Shown here: positions 11,121 through 22,537 of the stretch, piece by piece | How positions within the stretch are numbered: position 1 is the stretch's first letter | Layout of the letters: every line of letters begins with the position of its first letter | Assembly (NCBI GenBank): GCA_003667245.1 | Contig: RCNN01000216.1 | Location: 1-41,450, forward strand | Direction of reading: 5' to 3' | Length of the DNA: 41,450 nt | Source: Heterostelium multicystogenum | Lineage: Eukaryota; Evosea; Eumycetozoa; Acytosteliales; Acytosteliaceae | Translations under genes and position numbers: made by a program | The notes under the pieces: generated by a model | What the model saw: the letters and a program-made list of their open reading frames with translations, nothing else | Database searches by the model: none | What the model was told of the DNA's origin: nothing

Positions 11121-14100
11121 TTATTTATCAATTTGTTGCATCGCCACTGCATTGTTGATCTTTTCTTTTTTACTTTCTATCAACATTCTAAGCTTGTATC
11201 GAAGCTTTCTTCTTAGAACCAAGCCAATAATGATAGCTATGGCAAGAAAAGCACAAACTGATCCAACTATAATTCCAATTTTTTGCATTCTCGATAAACC
11301 TTTGGAACTGCAGGTGTTGGTATAATCTTGATCAACCAGGACATTGAAATCAGGATCCAGAATTGCCATTGTTTGGAAGTAGGGAACATTAATGCCAATG
11401 AAATAGTAGGAGGATGACGATGAAGATCCTCTATTTAAATCGAGGAGTGTGTTTCCAACTTTAACTTCAACACTATCTACCAGTGCGCTGTCGATAAATC
11501 TACCATAGAGACTCTTGTCATTGACACGCATCTTTATCCATGTTACTTCATTTAATGAGTTAACTCCATAAGTTGAGTCAGTGTAACAGTTGGAATCGGT
11601 GGCATTTATGTTGGCAGCCAAAATAACCTGAAGAGTGTTCAATCTATCGATGAATGTATATCCTGAAATGGCAATTGAGTATTTTACTGTGAATGGCTCC
11701 ATTGTCAGATTCCTATCTCCAAACTGTACATTCGATCGTTGACTATAAAAATACGTTTGTCAAGATGGATGTAGAGTTCTCAGCCATGGTTGTTGCATAA
11801 CTAAACTGCTGATAGTCATCATATGTATTATTAGTGAGGCTCCATTTTGTAAGTGGATACGACTTAAGAACTGTACCATATGGGTCCAATTCTCGAATTT
11901 CAACTACAGATACTCCTGATGTAAAATCGAAATTATTTGTCACTGTAGTTGGTTCTTCTGGATGTGTAATGATTGTTGTATTGATAATTTCTATTTATGG
12001 TTCAAATGGTTAGATATTTGAACAAATAAGTCTCCAAAACAACTTACGGGAATTACAATTTGGACCATAGAAGGGCTGATTACAAACACATTGGCCATTG
12101 ATACACTTTCCATTCCCATTGCAATCTGGACATGGATTATTAGGTATTGATGTGGGTTGTGGAGTGGGAACGATAACAGGTCCTGTTTTGTTGGTTACAA
12201 ATACTCTATAAGTATTAGATTGTGAGAAGGTTTTGACTACAATATCCAAGTATTGATCTATGGTGGGTCCAACTTGAACTATGAGAAGTGGTCCGGAAAC
12301 AAATGTAGGGACAGCTACATAATTGGTACTTGGACCAGTTATAGTTACACTAGTCGAGCTGCTATTCAATATTCCAAGTCTATATCCATATATCGTCAAA
12401 GTTCCAACATCTTTGTATAGAGAGCTAGTTGATGAAATAAAGGACCCCTGTTGCTGAATTTAGTTTTAACTGTATATGAAAATCCAAAGACTTTAACATT
12501 TCCGACGAATATCCTCTAGATTTTCCACAAATATCTGCTAATCCATAAATTGATATTAAAATTCCACATTAACTCCAAATCCATAAGGCACACTAACATT
12601 AAGTTGACCAATATATTCTGTTGATGTCTGCTGAGGCACAGAGAGAACTGAGCTTATAATTTCTCCATCCATTGTAGATAAATAGATCTTTGGCAGGGGT
12701 AGGGCCATCTCATTATTGAATGTAGTTGAAACAAATATTGTGAAATAATTGTCATATCCACTGATGTCGATCTCTGGTGTTAAAACAGACAAAGCATTAA
12801 GTTGCGGAGCAGGTCCAACAAGTGCCATTAAACTTGGTCCTATATGTATTGTGAGCTGATCCATCATTGGTGTGTTTAAGAAGGAGCTGAATGGATTATT
12901 GACAGGCTCGGTGCTTCCAACAGAAATTTCACTTGATGCCTTATTTCCAAGTTTGTCATAAAGCTCCAGATCAACAGTTATTTGAAAGTCAATTGCATAA
13001 GAGAAAGAATTTGAAATAACATATGTAAATAGATATTCATCACCAATAGATATATTAAGAAATATTTCTCTTTCTTTGTAATAGAAAGGAATCTGGGGAG
13101 ATTTGAGTCTAAAAAAACCATTTCTAAATCCAGAAGGATCTTTGATTGTGAAGATCCAAAAAGCTTCGCTTTCTCGGAATATAGTTGAGAAGTTTGTAAC
13201 AATAGGACCCATCAGATCATTATCTAAAACACAAGTAAGATTAGTACTAAATACGAATAATGAAGTAAATTTGACACTTACACTCAGATACAATATTTAA
13301 ATAAGCATCATCCTTAATAGATTCTAATGAGGCCAGTGTTTGAGTTGAAAAATGATGTTGGATAATTCCATAGTATATATTCTAAGGACACAGGATATAA
13401 AGCTGTCTTACAGTAATTGGAATTACAAATTGTCCAAGGGAATTACTGTAGTATCCTCAAAAACTTGAGAGTTTCTCTATTCTCTGATTGATAGCCCTTG
13501 TACAATAATTGGATTTTAGGTTTACCAGTCTTGAAAGAATTACAACTGAAATAAAGGGTTGTGTTTACTGGTCCATTTGAAACATCTAGATTATTTGGAG
13601 AGAATCTGAAATTGGTGATAGTAGTTGGATCAATAGAAACTAAAATAGAAATTATATATTAGAAAGAAATGTTAATATAAATGAAAAGGTGTTTAAATTC
13701 TTACAAAATGGTAGGGTGGGAATCAATGAACTTCCATCATAAAAACTTCCTTCAAAGAAGGGTGTTTCTGTTGTATCCATATCTAGAACAGTGTACTCCT
13801 CTGGAGAGGACTCTTCAGTACGGACTGGCATATGAACCAATGTTTCATATAAACCAACATTAAAATCTCCAGATACCAAATCAAAATTTGAAAGTATAGC
13901 TCCACTTTTGAGTATAGTCTTGTAATAGGTTGAAGTTCCAACACCAATCTGTATAATGACTGAATAAGAATCGACTGGGACAACCTTAAAACTGGTTAAA
14001 TATGGAATTATTTGATAAGGAAATGAATAATAAGTTTGATTCCAAATGCTGAAATCTAGAGAGAGATCTGGAAATTGGAAATCCTGATATGCTGAAATTG

Positions 14101-15278
14101 GCACTTTTGATTTCGATAGGAAGGGTGGTAACATTATATTGAATTGGTATTTATAAGAGGCACTTTCAGAGATATATCCAAATGGCAATGGTGGGATATA
14201 TTTTCCAAACAACTTCAAACCTGGAATTACTTTTTGATTTGAAATTGATGCCCAGTTGGCCGGAATTGGATGGCATCTCCAGTTCCCAATGTTAAATCTA
14301 CGGCCGTAGATGGTAAATTTGATATCTGGTAGCTAAATCCAACAATTTAATATTCTTTGACTGTGTATAGACCTGATACTTGAACTTGTAGATGGATAAG
14401 GAAATGTAAGAAAACCGTATGCTGACATACTATTACCAGTCATTGGATAGAAGCGAGAAATTGGATTATTGGATTGAAAGATACGAATATGATCACCTGG
14501 CTGAAGTAGAACTGATACCAACAGCATTGAAGAGTTTGAATAACGTGAGAGAGTTGAGCCACTTGGAATTCCTAAACTAATTGAGGCAACAGACGATCTT
14601 GTATGAGGGAATTTAATTGTAAAATTCGTGGATGTAAGTTGGTTGGAAATTGTGACAACTGTCTCTCCATTGATGTTTGACGAAGGCAAAGGAATAGCAT
14701 TTACAATAAACAATGGGGATGTGTTTGAATATTTGATGGGTCTAAGCTCACACTTGAACCCTGGAATCTGACAGGAAAATGCCTGAGGTACGAATCCATT
14801 GACTTTAACTCCAACAATTGCTCTATAAACATTGGAATAGGGTGATCCAATTATGAAACTTGATTTGTATGTCAAGGATAGTGGTGTTGCACTGCACACA
14901 ACTTCACCTGTTCCATTTGATCTTACAAATGGTGACACTGTAGTCTCTGCACTGTACGAATATTTAAAGCTACTGGTGACATTGAAAGTTGTGAGTTGGA
15001 GGGTTGTGCTGTTTTCAGGAAAAAAAATGGGTGCTTAGACTTCTATATTGTACAACTCCTTCTAAATTGAAGATTGACAACGCCATGTAAGAGTCTCCAC
15101 TCATAATAAAAGTCACTTTTATCATTTGTTCAATACCACAGTTGACAACAGGCGGATCTATATATGTTTTTACATTTACAGGCACAGCATCTACATCAAC
15201 GGTCCAAAGTTGCAGAAAAACAACAATAACAAAGCACCATAGAGATATCTTGTTTTGACATTGAGAATCCATGTTCAT
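11121..15278 (-). CDS. large IPT/TIG-EGF-ComC-type single-pass surface glycoprotein
   Basis: A signal peptide (SLWCFVIVVFLQLWTVDVDA) starts from the ATG at 15278. Next come about 900 residues of beta-rich, Asn-glycosylation-rich ectodomain with an IPT/TIG-like segment (ILNSSSTSVTITGPS). An EGF-like module follows (CPDCNGNGKCINGQCVC, closing FYGPNC). Then comes the membrane-proximal domain I associate with the ComC family (FIDRLNTLQVILAA, KSLYGRFIDSALVD, ILDPDFNVLVD), one transmembrane helix, and a basic cytoplasmic tail. Introns are 13640-13704, 13224-13281 and 11991-12046. Frame changes occur at an A8 run (15020-15027 on +), near 14345, 14260, 12560 and 12447 (C4), and at a T5 run near 11750. 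It lacks the LRR-like N-terminus of the genes at 33879 and 38720. Such proteins are thought to act in cell-cell recognition; that role is inferred. Exon limits in 13282-13639 are uncertain. Confidence 0.8.
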
Positions 15279-15729
15279 ATTATTATATGAGATATATATA
15301 ATAATGATCCAATAAATCTTAGATAAGAATAGTTAGAATAATTAAATATGAATTCCCAAAACGCTACTGATATGATGATCAGGATCTTTTTTGAAAAATA
15401 TCTGCTTGGTGCTCGTTATTTTGAAATTATCTGAAACTCAAAAATGCTTAAAGTTATTCACATAATTGACACCTCCTTGGCTTAAGGAAAAAAGAGATTA
15501 CTATTCCCCGATCATCATGTCCGTGCCCGCTCTTATTGGAGGATCATTGATGTGTTAAATTTTCATATAGGTGGAAATCACGTGACGGGGATGTTTAATC
15601 ATAAGTGGGCAGCTTCATTCAAAGCTCAATATTTGACTGAAATGATGGGTTGATGGATGAGATGGAATAAGAGTTTTATATTACTTTAAATCAAGCTAGC
15701 TCCTTATACAATTTATTAAAAATCAATAT
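15279..15729. promoter_or_regulatory. intergenic upstream region of the surface glycoprotein gene
   Basis: No gene was seen. The stretch lies between the start of the minus-strand glycoprotein gene and the 3' end of the eL14 gene. It contains a palindromic CACGTG at 15579-15584, about 300 bases upstream of the glycoprotein ATG, in a locally less AT-rich patch (15520-15640). Whether this hexamer is a factor site is only a guess. Confidence 0.3.
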
Positions 15730-16404
15730 TTATTGGGCTTTGTTGGCTGGTCTCTTTCCCTTGTTGGCTTGGAGTTTAGCATTACGGGCAACGTTGGCAG
15801 CCTTGACTAACTTTCTAACTTCAGTGGCAACCTTGCTGTTGACCTGTTGATTGAAAAAAAATCATATATTAACAAAATATTCATTCCTTTTTGGCTATAT
15901 CACAAACTAATGATCCTAAAGCTGTTTCCTGTTGTTCCTGTGATGAGTTAGATACATACTGATTTCTTGGCGAGTCTAGTCTTGAAACGTTCGAATCATT
16001 TGAGTTGGCCTTCTTTTCAACGGCGGCAACTGATTTGCTGATACGGAGTTGAGCGATCTTAGTGTCGAGATCAGCAGCCTTGATGGCCTTGGTGAGGGTG
16101 TTGATACGGGCACCTCTCAAGACACTGAGCTTGAGCTTGGTCAAAGCGATCCACTTCAAAGTTGATGACATGACGTGGGACACCAGTAGTTGGACCGTGA
16201 ACCAAGATCTATAGTGTAGGTAGTGGGTAGGTGATAGATTTGTTAACATCGGCGGCGAGTTCGTAGGTGAGGTAGATATGATACATTACTCTGTTTTTGA
16301 TCCAAGACATCGAGGATGATAGCAGTCTTGTTTCTGTATTCACCAAAGTTGATGAAGACAACACGTCCAATCTCGACGAACAAAGAGAATTTGCTGACCA
16401 ACAT
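15730..16404 (-). CDS. rpl14: 60S ribosomal protein eL14
   Basis: A large-subunit ribosomal protein of about 158 residues. It starts [20 protein letters not shown], the KOW-like eL14 start. Next comes ILDVLDQ, then after an intron [13 protein letters not shown] and [18 protein letters not shown], then [12 protein letters not shown]. The basic tail ends [24 protein letters not shown] at the stop 15730-15732. Introns are 16209-16289 and 15844-15959, both GT-AG. Frame breaks occur at an A5 run just before the first intron (DQNR expected), near 16165, and around 15985-16000 where AAA/TT appear for AA/TTT. These homopolymer errors are credible because the gene is essential and every piece matches eL14. 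A GC-rich block lies upstream. Confidence 0.85.
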
Positions 16405-16449
16405 GATTAAGGAGGATTGATATGAGCTTGAAGAAGAACCGTTTAGTCA

Positions 16450-16610
16450 ATAACTAATCTAGCTTAGGTATTGGTTGGAAAGAGCACTGAGAGCAGACTA
16501 CCTACCACACCACAGAAGCGAGAACCAAGGGTAACCAGTAGTTCGATTGCGCAGAGTGAGCACAGAGAGTGTGCGGTACACAGCACTAGACGAATCGCAA
16601 ATTCAAATTC
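16450..16610 (-). promoter_or_regulatory. GC-rich block upstream of the eL14 start
   Basis: About 160 bases at near-balanced base composition in a region otherwise mostly A and T, ending 50 to 200 bases upstream of the eL14 ATG. Read towards the gene it is pyrimidine-rich, with CT/TCT and GTG/CAC runs. It probably contains the promoter or transcribed leader. A short internal RNA gene cannot be excluded. It contains GTTCGATTGC, which resembles a tRNA B box, but I could not fold a tRNA around it. Confidence 0.4.
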
Positions 16611-17079
16611 ATAAAATTCATTTTATTCAAAATTTAAAATTATAACGTTATTGTGATGAATTTTTTAATTTTTCAATGTCCACACAAAGATCACTATGAC
16701 AATATTTTTAATGAGAGACACACCAACACACTTAGTGATTTCAACAAAAAAAAATAAAAATTTAAATAATAATCATAAAAAAAAAAAAGGTGATTGTAAT
16801 TACGATATAATTTTTCAATATTTTTCATATCATTTTCATTCATAATAGATTATATCTATAAATATTAAAAAAGTAAGAAGAATGAATCAATCGATCTATT
16901 TAATGTAGAGTAGGAGAGTGAGTAAAGTAGAGTAGTGTAGTGCAGAGTAGAGATTGAAAAAAAGAAAGAAAGAAAGATCAAGTTGATAATGGATTGATGA
17001 ATGATTGATACAGAAACTCAAAACCTGTCATTTCTGATATTAACATTATTTTGTTGTTTGCATTATTTAAGCAGAAAGA

Positions 17080-17260
17080 ATGACTCTTGTATTACCAGCT
17101 ATGATTAAGAGACCCAACTTGTCAAGGACATTGGTTATGGTCTTTTGATTGGAACCGTCCCAGCTTTATACTTCAAACACAGAATGAACCTTAACATCCA
17201 AGACGTGAGGAATACTATGCTGCTTTGGATAAGCAACCAATCAACGATGAAGCCATCTAA
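17080..17260 (+). CDS. small single-helix protein, candidate cytochrome c oxidase subunit VII-like
   Basis: About 60 residues. It starts MTLVLPAMIKR at 17080, shifts frame at a CCC run (near 17115) into QLVKDIGYGLLIGTVPALYF, then KHRMNLNIQDV. A second one-base shift near 17205 leads to EEYYAALDKQPINDEAI and the stop at 17258-17260. One short hydrophobic helix with a charged tail ending in a YYxxLDK segment fits the small oxidase subunits of the inner mitochondrial membrane. I cannot confirm the family by eye. A possible 5' UTR acceptor (AAGCAG) ends at 17074. The gene is divergent from eL14, with 675 bases between the starts. The coherent reading across both shifts supports a real gene. Confidence 0.5.
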
Positions 17261-18811
17261 TAATCTCTTTAGTTCACCAGCAAAAGCATCATCTTATTTT
17301 TGGAAAGCATAATATAATATTTAGTTCAAACACAGTAAATAACCGCAACAGCAACAGAAACAGCAATATAGTATATAAACAATACATCATGCACAATCGA
17401 TTCATTTGTTGTGTGTTAATGTAAATCAGAAACAAACCTTTTAGTCAAACAGCTTTTTTATTTGATTCACCATCATTTAGCTTCACTACAGCCTAGTCTT
17501 TGAACATATTGATGTTATGTGATTACATTCTCCTATTTTTATTTTTAGCCAAGGTACTTGTAAGCAATTAAGTTCAGGGGCCTATCCGATCAAATCAAGT
17601 ACAATTGGGACCATTGGGAATTAGAGTTATAAATCAAAAATACAATCAAATCACTCTCTCATCGAAACAGACATTACATTTGAGAGACATTAATAAAGTT
17701 AATGATCAATTTGCTTTTTTCATAATTACAATTATAATAAGAACCATAAAGTAATATTATAATCTGTTTCTTTTAGTTCATATCAGATATACCTATGATA
17801 CTCAACAGAATTACAAAATACATTATAATGATTTCTTGTTTTTAACATTACTATTAATTATTTCAGCAGATGATAATTATAATTATAGTACTTATAATTA
17901 TAATATTATTATAGTAACTATTAATGAAACAAAGAATCAATACATATCGTTTTTAATTTATGGAGTAAATAATAAAAAATAAATTTGAAAGAACTAGAAA
18001 TAAACATTGTTGTTGGAGTAAACAAGAAGAAAAAAAAATTTCTCAGTGTGTGATGATGACCAGGTTTAGGAGTGGACAATGATAAAAAACCAGGCGAAAT
18101 GTGTTGAGCAAGAAGAAAAAATCATTTTTGAATTCAGTTAGGATTTTTTTGTTTATTTTTTTTGTTTATTTTATTTTTTGTTTGTTGCTTTTGTTTTTTT
18201 TTTTCAGCATAGATAGTCTTCGTGTCTTCCACTTTCTTTGACCCTGTTAATTTATTATTTATTAATAAACTAAAATATTCTTTTTTTATTTATAAAAGGT
18301 AAATTTATATTTATTAAATCTTTATTGTAATATATATATATGTATATACTTTGTTAGTGTATGCTTGTCCATATGCACATAAAAAGTCAAACTGCTCAAA
18401 GAATATAATTACAGAAACAGATGATCGATCCATCCAACAGAAAACAAAATGACAGCTAGCTAAGTGTGATAATCTCTTCAGTCAACATCAGAATAAACAG
18501 ATCAATGGAATTATAGCAGTTGTTAGTAGTAACAGTGAACCGATCAGTACAGTTCATATCAAATAACATAATAGATATAGATTTATAAAGATTAAATGAG
18601 ATAGCATGATATAAGATGGATGGGATCAGATCATATGATTTCTTTATGTTATTATAGTCTTGCAGCTTAGTTTGGCTGGGATGTTCATAGCATGCTATTC
18701 TACTCTTAAACATTACTTTTCAATGATAATGATATTAACATTTTTCTTTTGTAAAACTATGTAGATCTATTTTTTTGTTTTTTTATAAAACTCTATTATA
18801 ATATTATAAAG
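17261..18811. other. long AT-rich intergenic region with a hairpin
   Basis: No convincing gene was found in 1.55 kb. The stretch contains an inverted repeat with 12-bp arms (ATTATAATTATA at 17876-17887, complement at 17893-17904) around the loop GTACT. It also has T- and A-runs and a few short frames without recognisable features. The last 100 bases should contain the promoter of the V-ATPase subunit G gene; an AG immediately before its ATG could be a 5' UTR splice acceptor. Confidence 0.4.
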
Positions 18812-19135
18812 ATGTCTGAAGACGGTATCAAGAAGTTGTTGGAGGCTGAGAGAATGGCACAAGAGACTATTGCCAGAGCCAGACAAGAGAGAAACCAAAA
18901 GTTAAAGCAAGCCGTCCAAGAGGCTGAAAAGGACATCAAGACTTTCAAGGACAGCAAAGAGAAGGAATTTAAAGATTACGAATCAAAGTTTCTTGGACAA
19001 TCATCAGCCACCTCTGCTGATCTTGCTTCAAGTGTAAACAAAGAGATTGAGCAAATCCGTAAGAAGACCGCCCAAAACAAAGAAGCTGTTGTAGAGATGC
19101 TTTTGAAATTCACCACTGAAGTACACGTCGAATAA
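18812..19135 (+). CDS. vatG: V-type proton ATPase subunit G
   Basis: A peripheral-stalk subunit of the vacuolar H+-ATPase, which acidifies endosomes and the contractile vacuole system. The single uninterrupted frame of 107 residues matches the usual family length. It starts MSEDGIKKLLEAERMAQETI, the conserved N-terminal helix, followed by ARARQERNQKLKQAVQEAE. The rest is a charged coiled coil to EIEQIRKKTAQNKEAVVEML. This is one of the few genes in the window with no frame break. It converges with the Mss4-like gene, with 262 bases between the stops. Codon use is more GC-rich than its flanks, as expected for a well-expressed gene. Confidence 0.93.
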   Translation: MSEDGIKKLLEAERMAQETIARARQERNQKLKQAVQEAEKDIKTFKDSKEKEFKDYESKFLGQSSATSADLASSVNKEIEQIRKKTAQNKEAVVEMLLKFTTEVHVE

Positions 19136-19397
19136 ATCAATCCACTATCATAATAATACACAACAATAACAACAGTAGATAGATAAAATAGACAGATAGA
19201 GATCTCTAAGTATAAATGGACTCTATTTCCTTTGTTTAATAATTAAATTACTTCATTTCATCTTCATCAACACTTAACCTTGTTCTTTATAACATAATAA
19301 ACAAAACAAACAAAACAAAACAACAACAACAACAACAAATACTTTACCTCATTGCTTGAGTGATTACTGTTTTGAGTTTATAGTTTTGATTTATAGT

Positions 19398-19983
19398 TTA
19401 TTTATAGACAACTCTATCATGTGAAATATAGTTTTCTTTTGATTGGATGTAGTGAATTCCGATGATTTCAGATTCGCACTCTGCACAGGTTAAGTATTTA
19501 TATTGCGATTTTACATCTTTGCTGATGCTATATTCTCAAATTGGAACATATCTGGTAGGAAACCACATGTATTTCAACATCTCTGCTGTTTCACTTCCTT
19601 TTTGGTTTAGTAGTGCAATCTAAATCAGTTGACAAGAGAGTTAGTCATTTTTAAACTCATTCGATCTTTTAAGGAAATGAAGATCAATAAACTTACTTCT
19701 TTCTCGACTAAAGTAGCATTGTTTGGTAAGATGATTATGCAATCAATCTTCTGCAGTGAAGACGCTTTGAAAGCTTTTTATTTGATTCATTTACAATATC
19801 TGATGATGGTGCAGTTTCATTCTTTGTGACGATGTTAAAGTTAGAGGCGTCCGCGAAAGCATTGTCAACATTTGGATCCTTGTGAATATCTTCAATTGGA
19901 ATGCCCTCTACCTCTACATTTGTAGTTTGATTCTGTTCAACAGCATCCTGCTGTTGTTCTTGTTCATTAATCTTATCAGACAT
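19398..19983 (-). CDS. Mss4/Dss4-like (RABIF) Rab-binding zinc protein
   Basis: Mss4 proteins bind nucleotide-free exocytic Rab GTPases as chaperones or weak exchange factors. The start MSDKINEQEQQQDAVEQNQ is at 19983; a Gln/Asn/Asp-rich N-terminal extension follows. The Mss4 fold is recognised in exon 2: LPDMFQFENI, then KDVKSQYKYLTCAECESEIIG and IHYIQSKENYISHDRV, matching the family pattern DMFxFENxxxxKDV...LxCAxCExGPIG. The intron is 19620-19696 (GTAAGT...TTTAG). Frame breaks lie near 19770 and 19545. The second zinc CxxC pair is visible (CAEC); the first is not clear. The stop is 19398-19400. Pieces and order fit well, and the extension may be lineage-specific. Confidence 0.7.
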
Positions 19984-20875
19984 AATGTATATATTTAAAT
20001 AGTATATTAAAAGTTTTTTAAAATACAAACAATAGACACACTTATTTATACGTGACAAAACTAATAGTCAGATTCAAAAGAAACTAACTAATCAAACATT
20101 ATTTTTTCATAAAAGAATTCAATTTCCATTAAAAAAATTTAATGTGTTTTGTTCTTTGAATTCATTTCAAACCTCTAATATGTATGTAAAGTAAGGTAGT
20201 GATATTGCTGGGAATATCAATGTTCTTATTCATAGCTATGAATGAGAAATCCCAAAACTATATCATTGTTACATGAGTTTTGAATCGATGTTCTTTTTAG
20301 AAAAGTTTCTTCATTTTGAGGTACACTTTAGATAAACTATACAATAATGTTATATCCTTCCTTATTGATAGATATAATTATAGAATATTTACCAAATTTG
20401 ATGTTATGATAATATTGATAAAATTACAAGTAATTATCATGTGTATATACTCTAAAAAGTTAACAAACTCAAATGTAGATAGTACCAAAAGATTCTTTAA
20501 TTATTCATCAATTTAAACTACAATTAGTTTAATATGTGTACCACACTGTTTTTAGCATAACCACGTTTGATCAGTGTGTTGTGTGTCGTGAATAACTAAT
20601 TTTAGTGTGATGATTTTACTGTCTTTAACACACTAATATAGAATCAAGTGATTGAGTATGAAATCATTGGTACTCTATCCAATTAATAGTTGTTGATTGA
20701 CTATGGATAAAGGTAGTTAAATAGTCAATGATTTGGAATAGTAGCCTATACCTAATTTAAACTTGCAATCGAATATAAATAAGCATTTCAATCATTCAAT
20801 CACATCATATCTTTCAAATCAAATAGAATTAGCTAGTAATATTTGTTTAATTCAATACTAATAATATAAATAACT
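19984..20875. promoter_or_regulatory. shared upstream region of the Mss4-like and epimerase genes, with inverted repeats
   Basis: No gene was seen. On the epimerase side lie CACACTG (20542-20548) and its complement CAGTGTG (20572-20578), a TG-rich run (20573-20600), and a 9-bp inverted repeat ATTGACTAT (20696-20704) / ATAGTCAAT (20721-20729). Dictyostelid G-box factor recognises TG/CA-rich elements in developmental promoters, so the TG run is a candidate site. That is inference only. Confidence 0.35.
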
Positions 20876-21908
20876 ATGTATCAACAAAGAAATAGTAAAG
20901 GTTGTGTTTTGGTCACTGGTGGAGCTGGTTATATTGGTAGCCATACTGTTGTTGAGCTCATAAACGCCAATTATACTCCAATTGTAGTCGACAATTTGAA
21001 CAATGGATATGTGGAGGCCTTGAACCGAGTAGAGCTTATCACTGGATCAAAAGTAGAGTTCCACAATATTGATTTGTTGAACGAGGTAGCTCTCAGCCAG
21101 CTCTTTGATATTCGTCAAGTCTCAATGGTTATTCATTTCGCTGGATACAAGTCTGTTACTGAATCAGTCAGCAAGCCACTTAGTTACTATGATAATAATA
21201 TTACAGGTACATTGAATCTTCTCAAGGTGATGCAGGCCCACAATGTCAAGAACTTTATTTTTTCATCCAGTGCCAATGTTTATGGAAATGCCGAAACCGT
21301 TCCCATTACGGAAGATTTTAAACATGGAGCTACAAATCCATATGGTAGAACCAAAATGTTTATTGAAGCTATTCTGAAAGATCAATGTCATAGTGACCCA
21401 GAGTGGAACTGTGTATTGTTGCGTTACTTCAATCCTGTAGGTGCCCATCCATCTGGACTTATCGGAGAAGACCCTCACGATATTTCCAAATAATTTGGTT
21501 CCTTATATTACACAGACAGCTATTGGAAAGCGAGAGTTTCTCTCTGTTTATGGTGGTGATTACGAAACCCCAGATGGTACTGGTATTCGTGATTTTATCC
21601 ATGTTGTTGACCTTGCCAAAGGACACATTGCTGCTGCCAACCATATGATAACCAATCCAGGATGTGTAGCTTATAACCTTGGCACAGGAAGAGGATATTC
21701 TGTTTTAGAAATGGTAGCTGCTATTGGAAGAGCCGCTGGAAAGCAAGTACCTTACAAAATAGTTAATCGTCGTCCAGGAGACATTGGAGTATCTTATGCT
21801 GATCCATCAAAAGCTTTCAGAGAGTTAGGATGGAAGGCAGAATACAACCAAAATGATATGTGTGAGCACGCATGGAAAATGGCAATCAATGAATCCAAAT
21901 GGATATAG
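20876..21908 (+). CDS. galE: UDP-glucose 4-epimerase (one-base frameshift)
   Basis: Interconverts UDP-glucose and UDP-galactose (Leloir pathway) and supplies galactose for glycoproteins and polysaccharides. It is about 343 residues, the normal length. The NAD-binding motif TGGAGYIGSHT lies near residue 14. The serine of SSSANVYG and the YGRTK pair give the catalytic Ser, Tyr and Lys of extended short-chain dehydrogenases. Substrate-site segments LRYFNPVGAHPSGLIGEDP and VYGGDYETPDGTGIRDFIHV follow. The frame breaks at TTT 21483-21485: with two Ts the protein reads GEDPHDIPNNLVPYITQ without a stop, as in all homologues. This is therefore most likely a homopolymer sequencing error. No intron is apparent. 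The stop is 21906-21908. Confidence 0.95.
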
Positions 21909-22308
21909 AGAGCAAATAAATAGTATATCACATGGATAAAGTTAATTTTAAATAAAAAATAGAGGTTTTTACATGAAAAAGTTTGGATATTTCTTTAATT
22001 ACAACTATTCTTTTGGTTTTAATGATTTTTCATAGAAATATCTATAAAGTTTCCTTTTTAAATTTTTATCCAGCTATTACAATTAATTAACTTTTTAAGG
22101 GATACAAATAATCAATAATAGTATTTATTAAAATACAAAGTAATCTAAAATAAAATAATATTATTTTTAATAATTGTATTTTTTAATTTTATTTAGTTTG
22201 TATTTAACTATTATTCTTATTGTTTTAATTTGAGTCCAATTCAAACCAGTCGATGAATAATATCATTTTGTAAAATTAATTTATGTAAATTATTGAAAGA
22301 TATATATT

Positions 22309-22537
22309 TTACCATACACTCCAGAATGGTTTTGAGAGTGATGGAGAACTAGCTGCGACTTGATTTGTACCCTGGCTATTCATGGTGTATTTAGATCCTG
22401 AGATAGATTGATTGGATACATTTCCAGAGAATTGGGAAGAGAAGCTAATGAATTTAATATTGTCTATACAATTAAAATAAAATTAATATGAATGTTTTAT
22501 TTATCTTAAACATACTTTATTACTTACTAATTAACAT
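22309..22537 (-). CDS. tiny two-exon protein with KPFWSVW tail, family member A
   Basis: A 54-residue protein from a 10-nt first exon (22528-22537, ATGTTAATTA), a phase-1 intron (22464-22527, GTAAGT...TATAG) and a second exon to the stop at 22309-22311. It begins MLINNIKFISFSSQF, is Ser/Asn/Gln-rich in the middle and ends SKPFWSVW. The two neighbours at 23863-24074 and 24833-25078 have the same exon layout, N-terminal pattern and tail. That repetition is what makes this a gene rather than chance. There is no obvious signal peptide or helix. Dictyostelids have other tiny Ser/Gly/Asn-rich developmental families with a similar size (hssA/2C type), but I do not know this tail from them. Function is unknown. 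Confidence 0.75.

Noticed and set aside
16545..16560. tRNA B-box-like GTTCGATTGC in the GC-rich block
   Set aside because: No matching A box and no cloverleaf pairing could be built around it.
18204..18245. Minus-strand terminal-exon-like reading VKESGRHEDYLC-stop behind a good splice acceptor
   Set aside because: Only about 13 codons, no upstream exon with a donor was found, and no family could be assigned, so it is left out.
20316..20516. 66-codon plus-strand frame upstream of the epimerase
   Set aside because: Ile/Asn/Tyr/Lys composition is that of random AT-rich DNA and it has no domain, signal or good start context.
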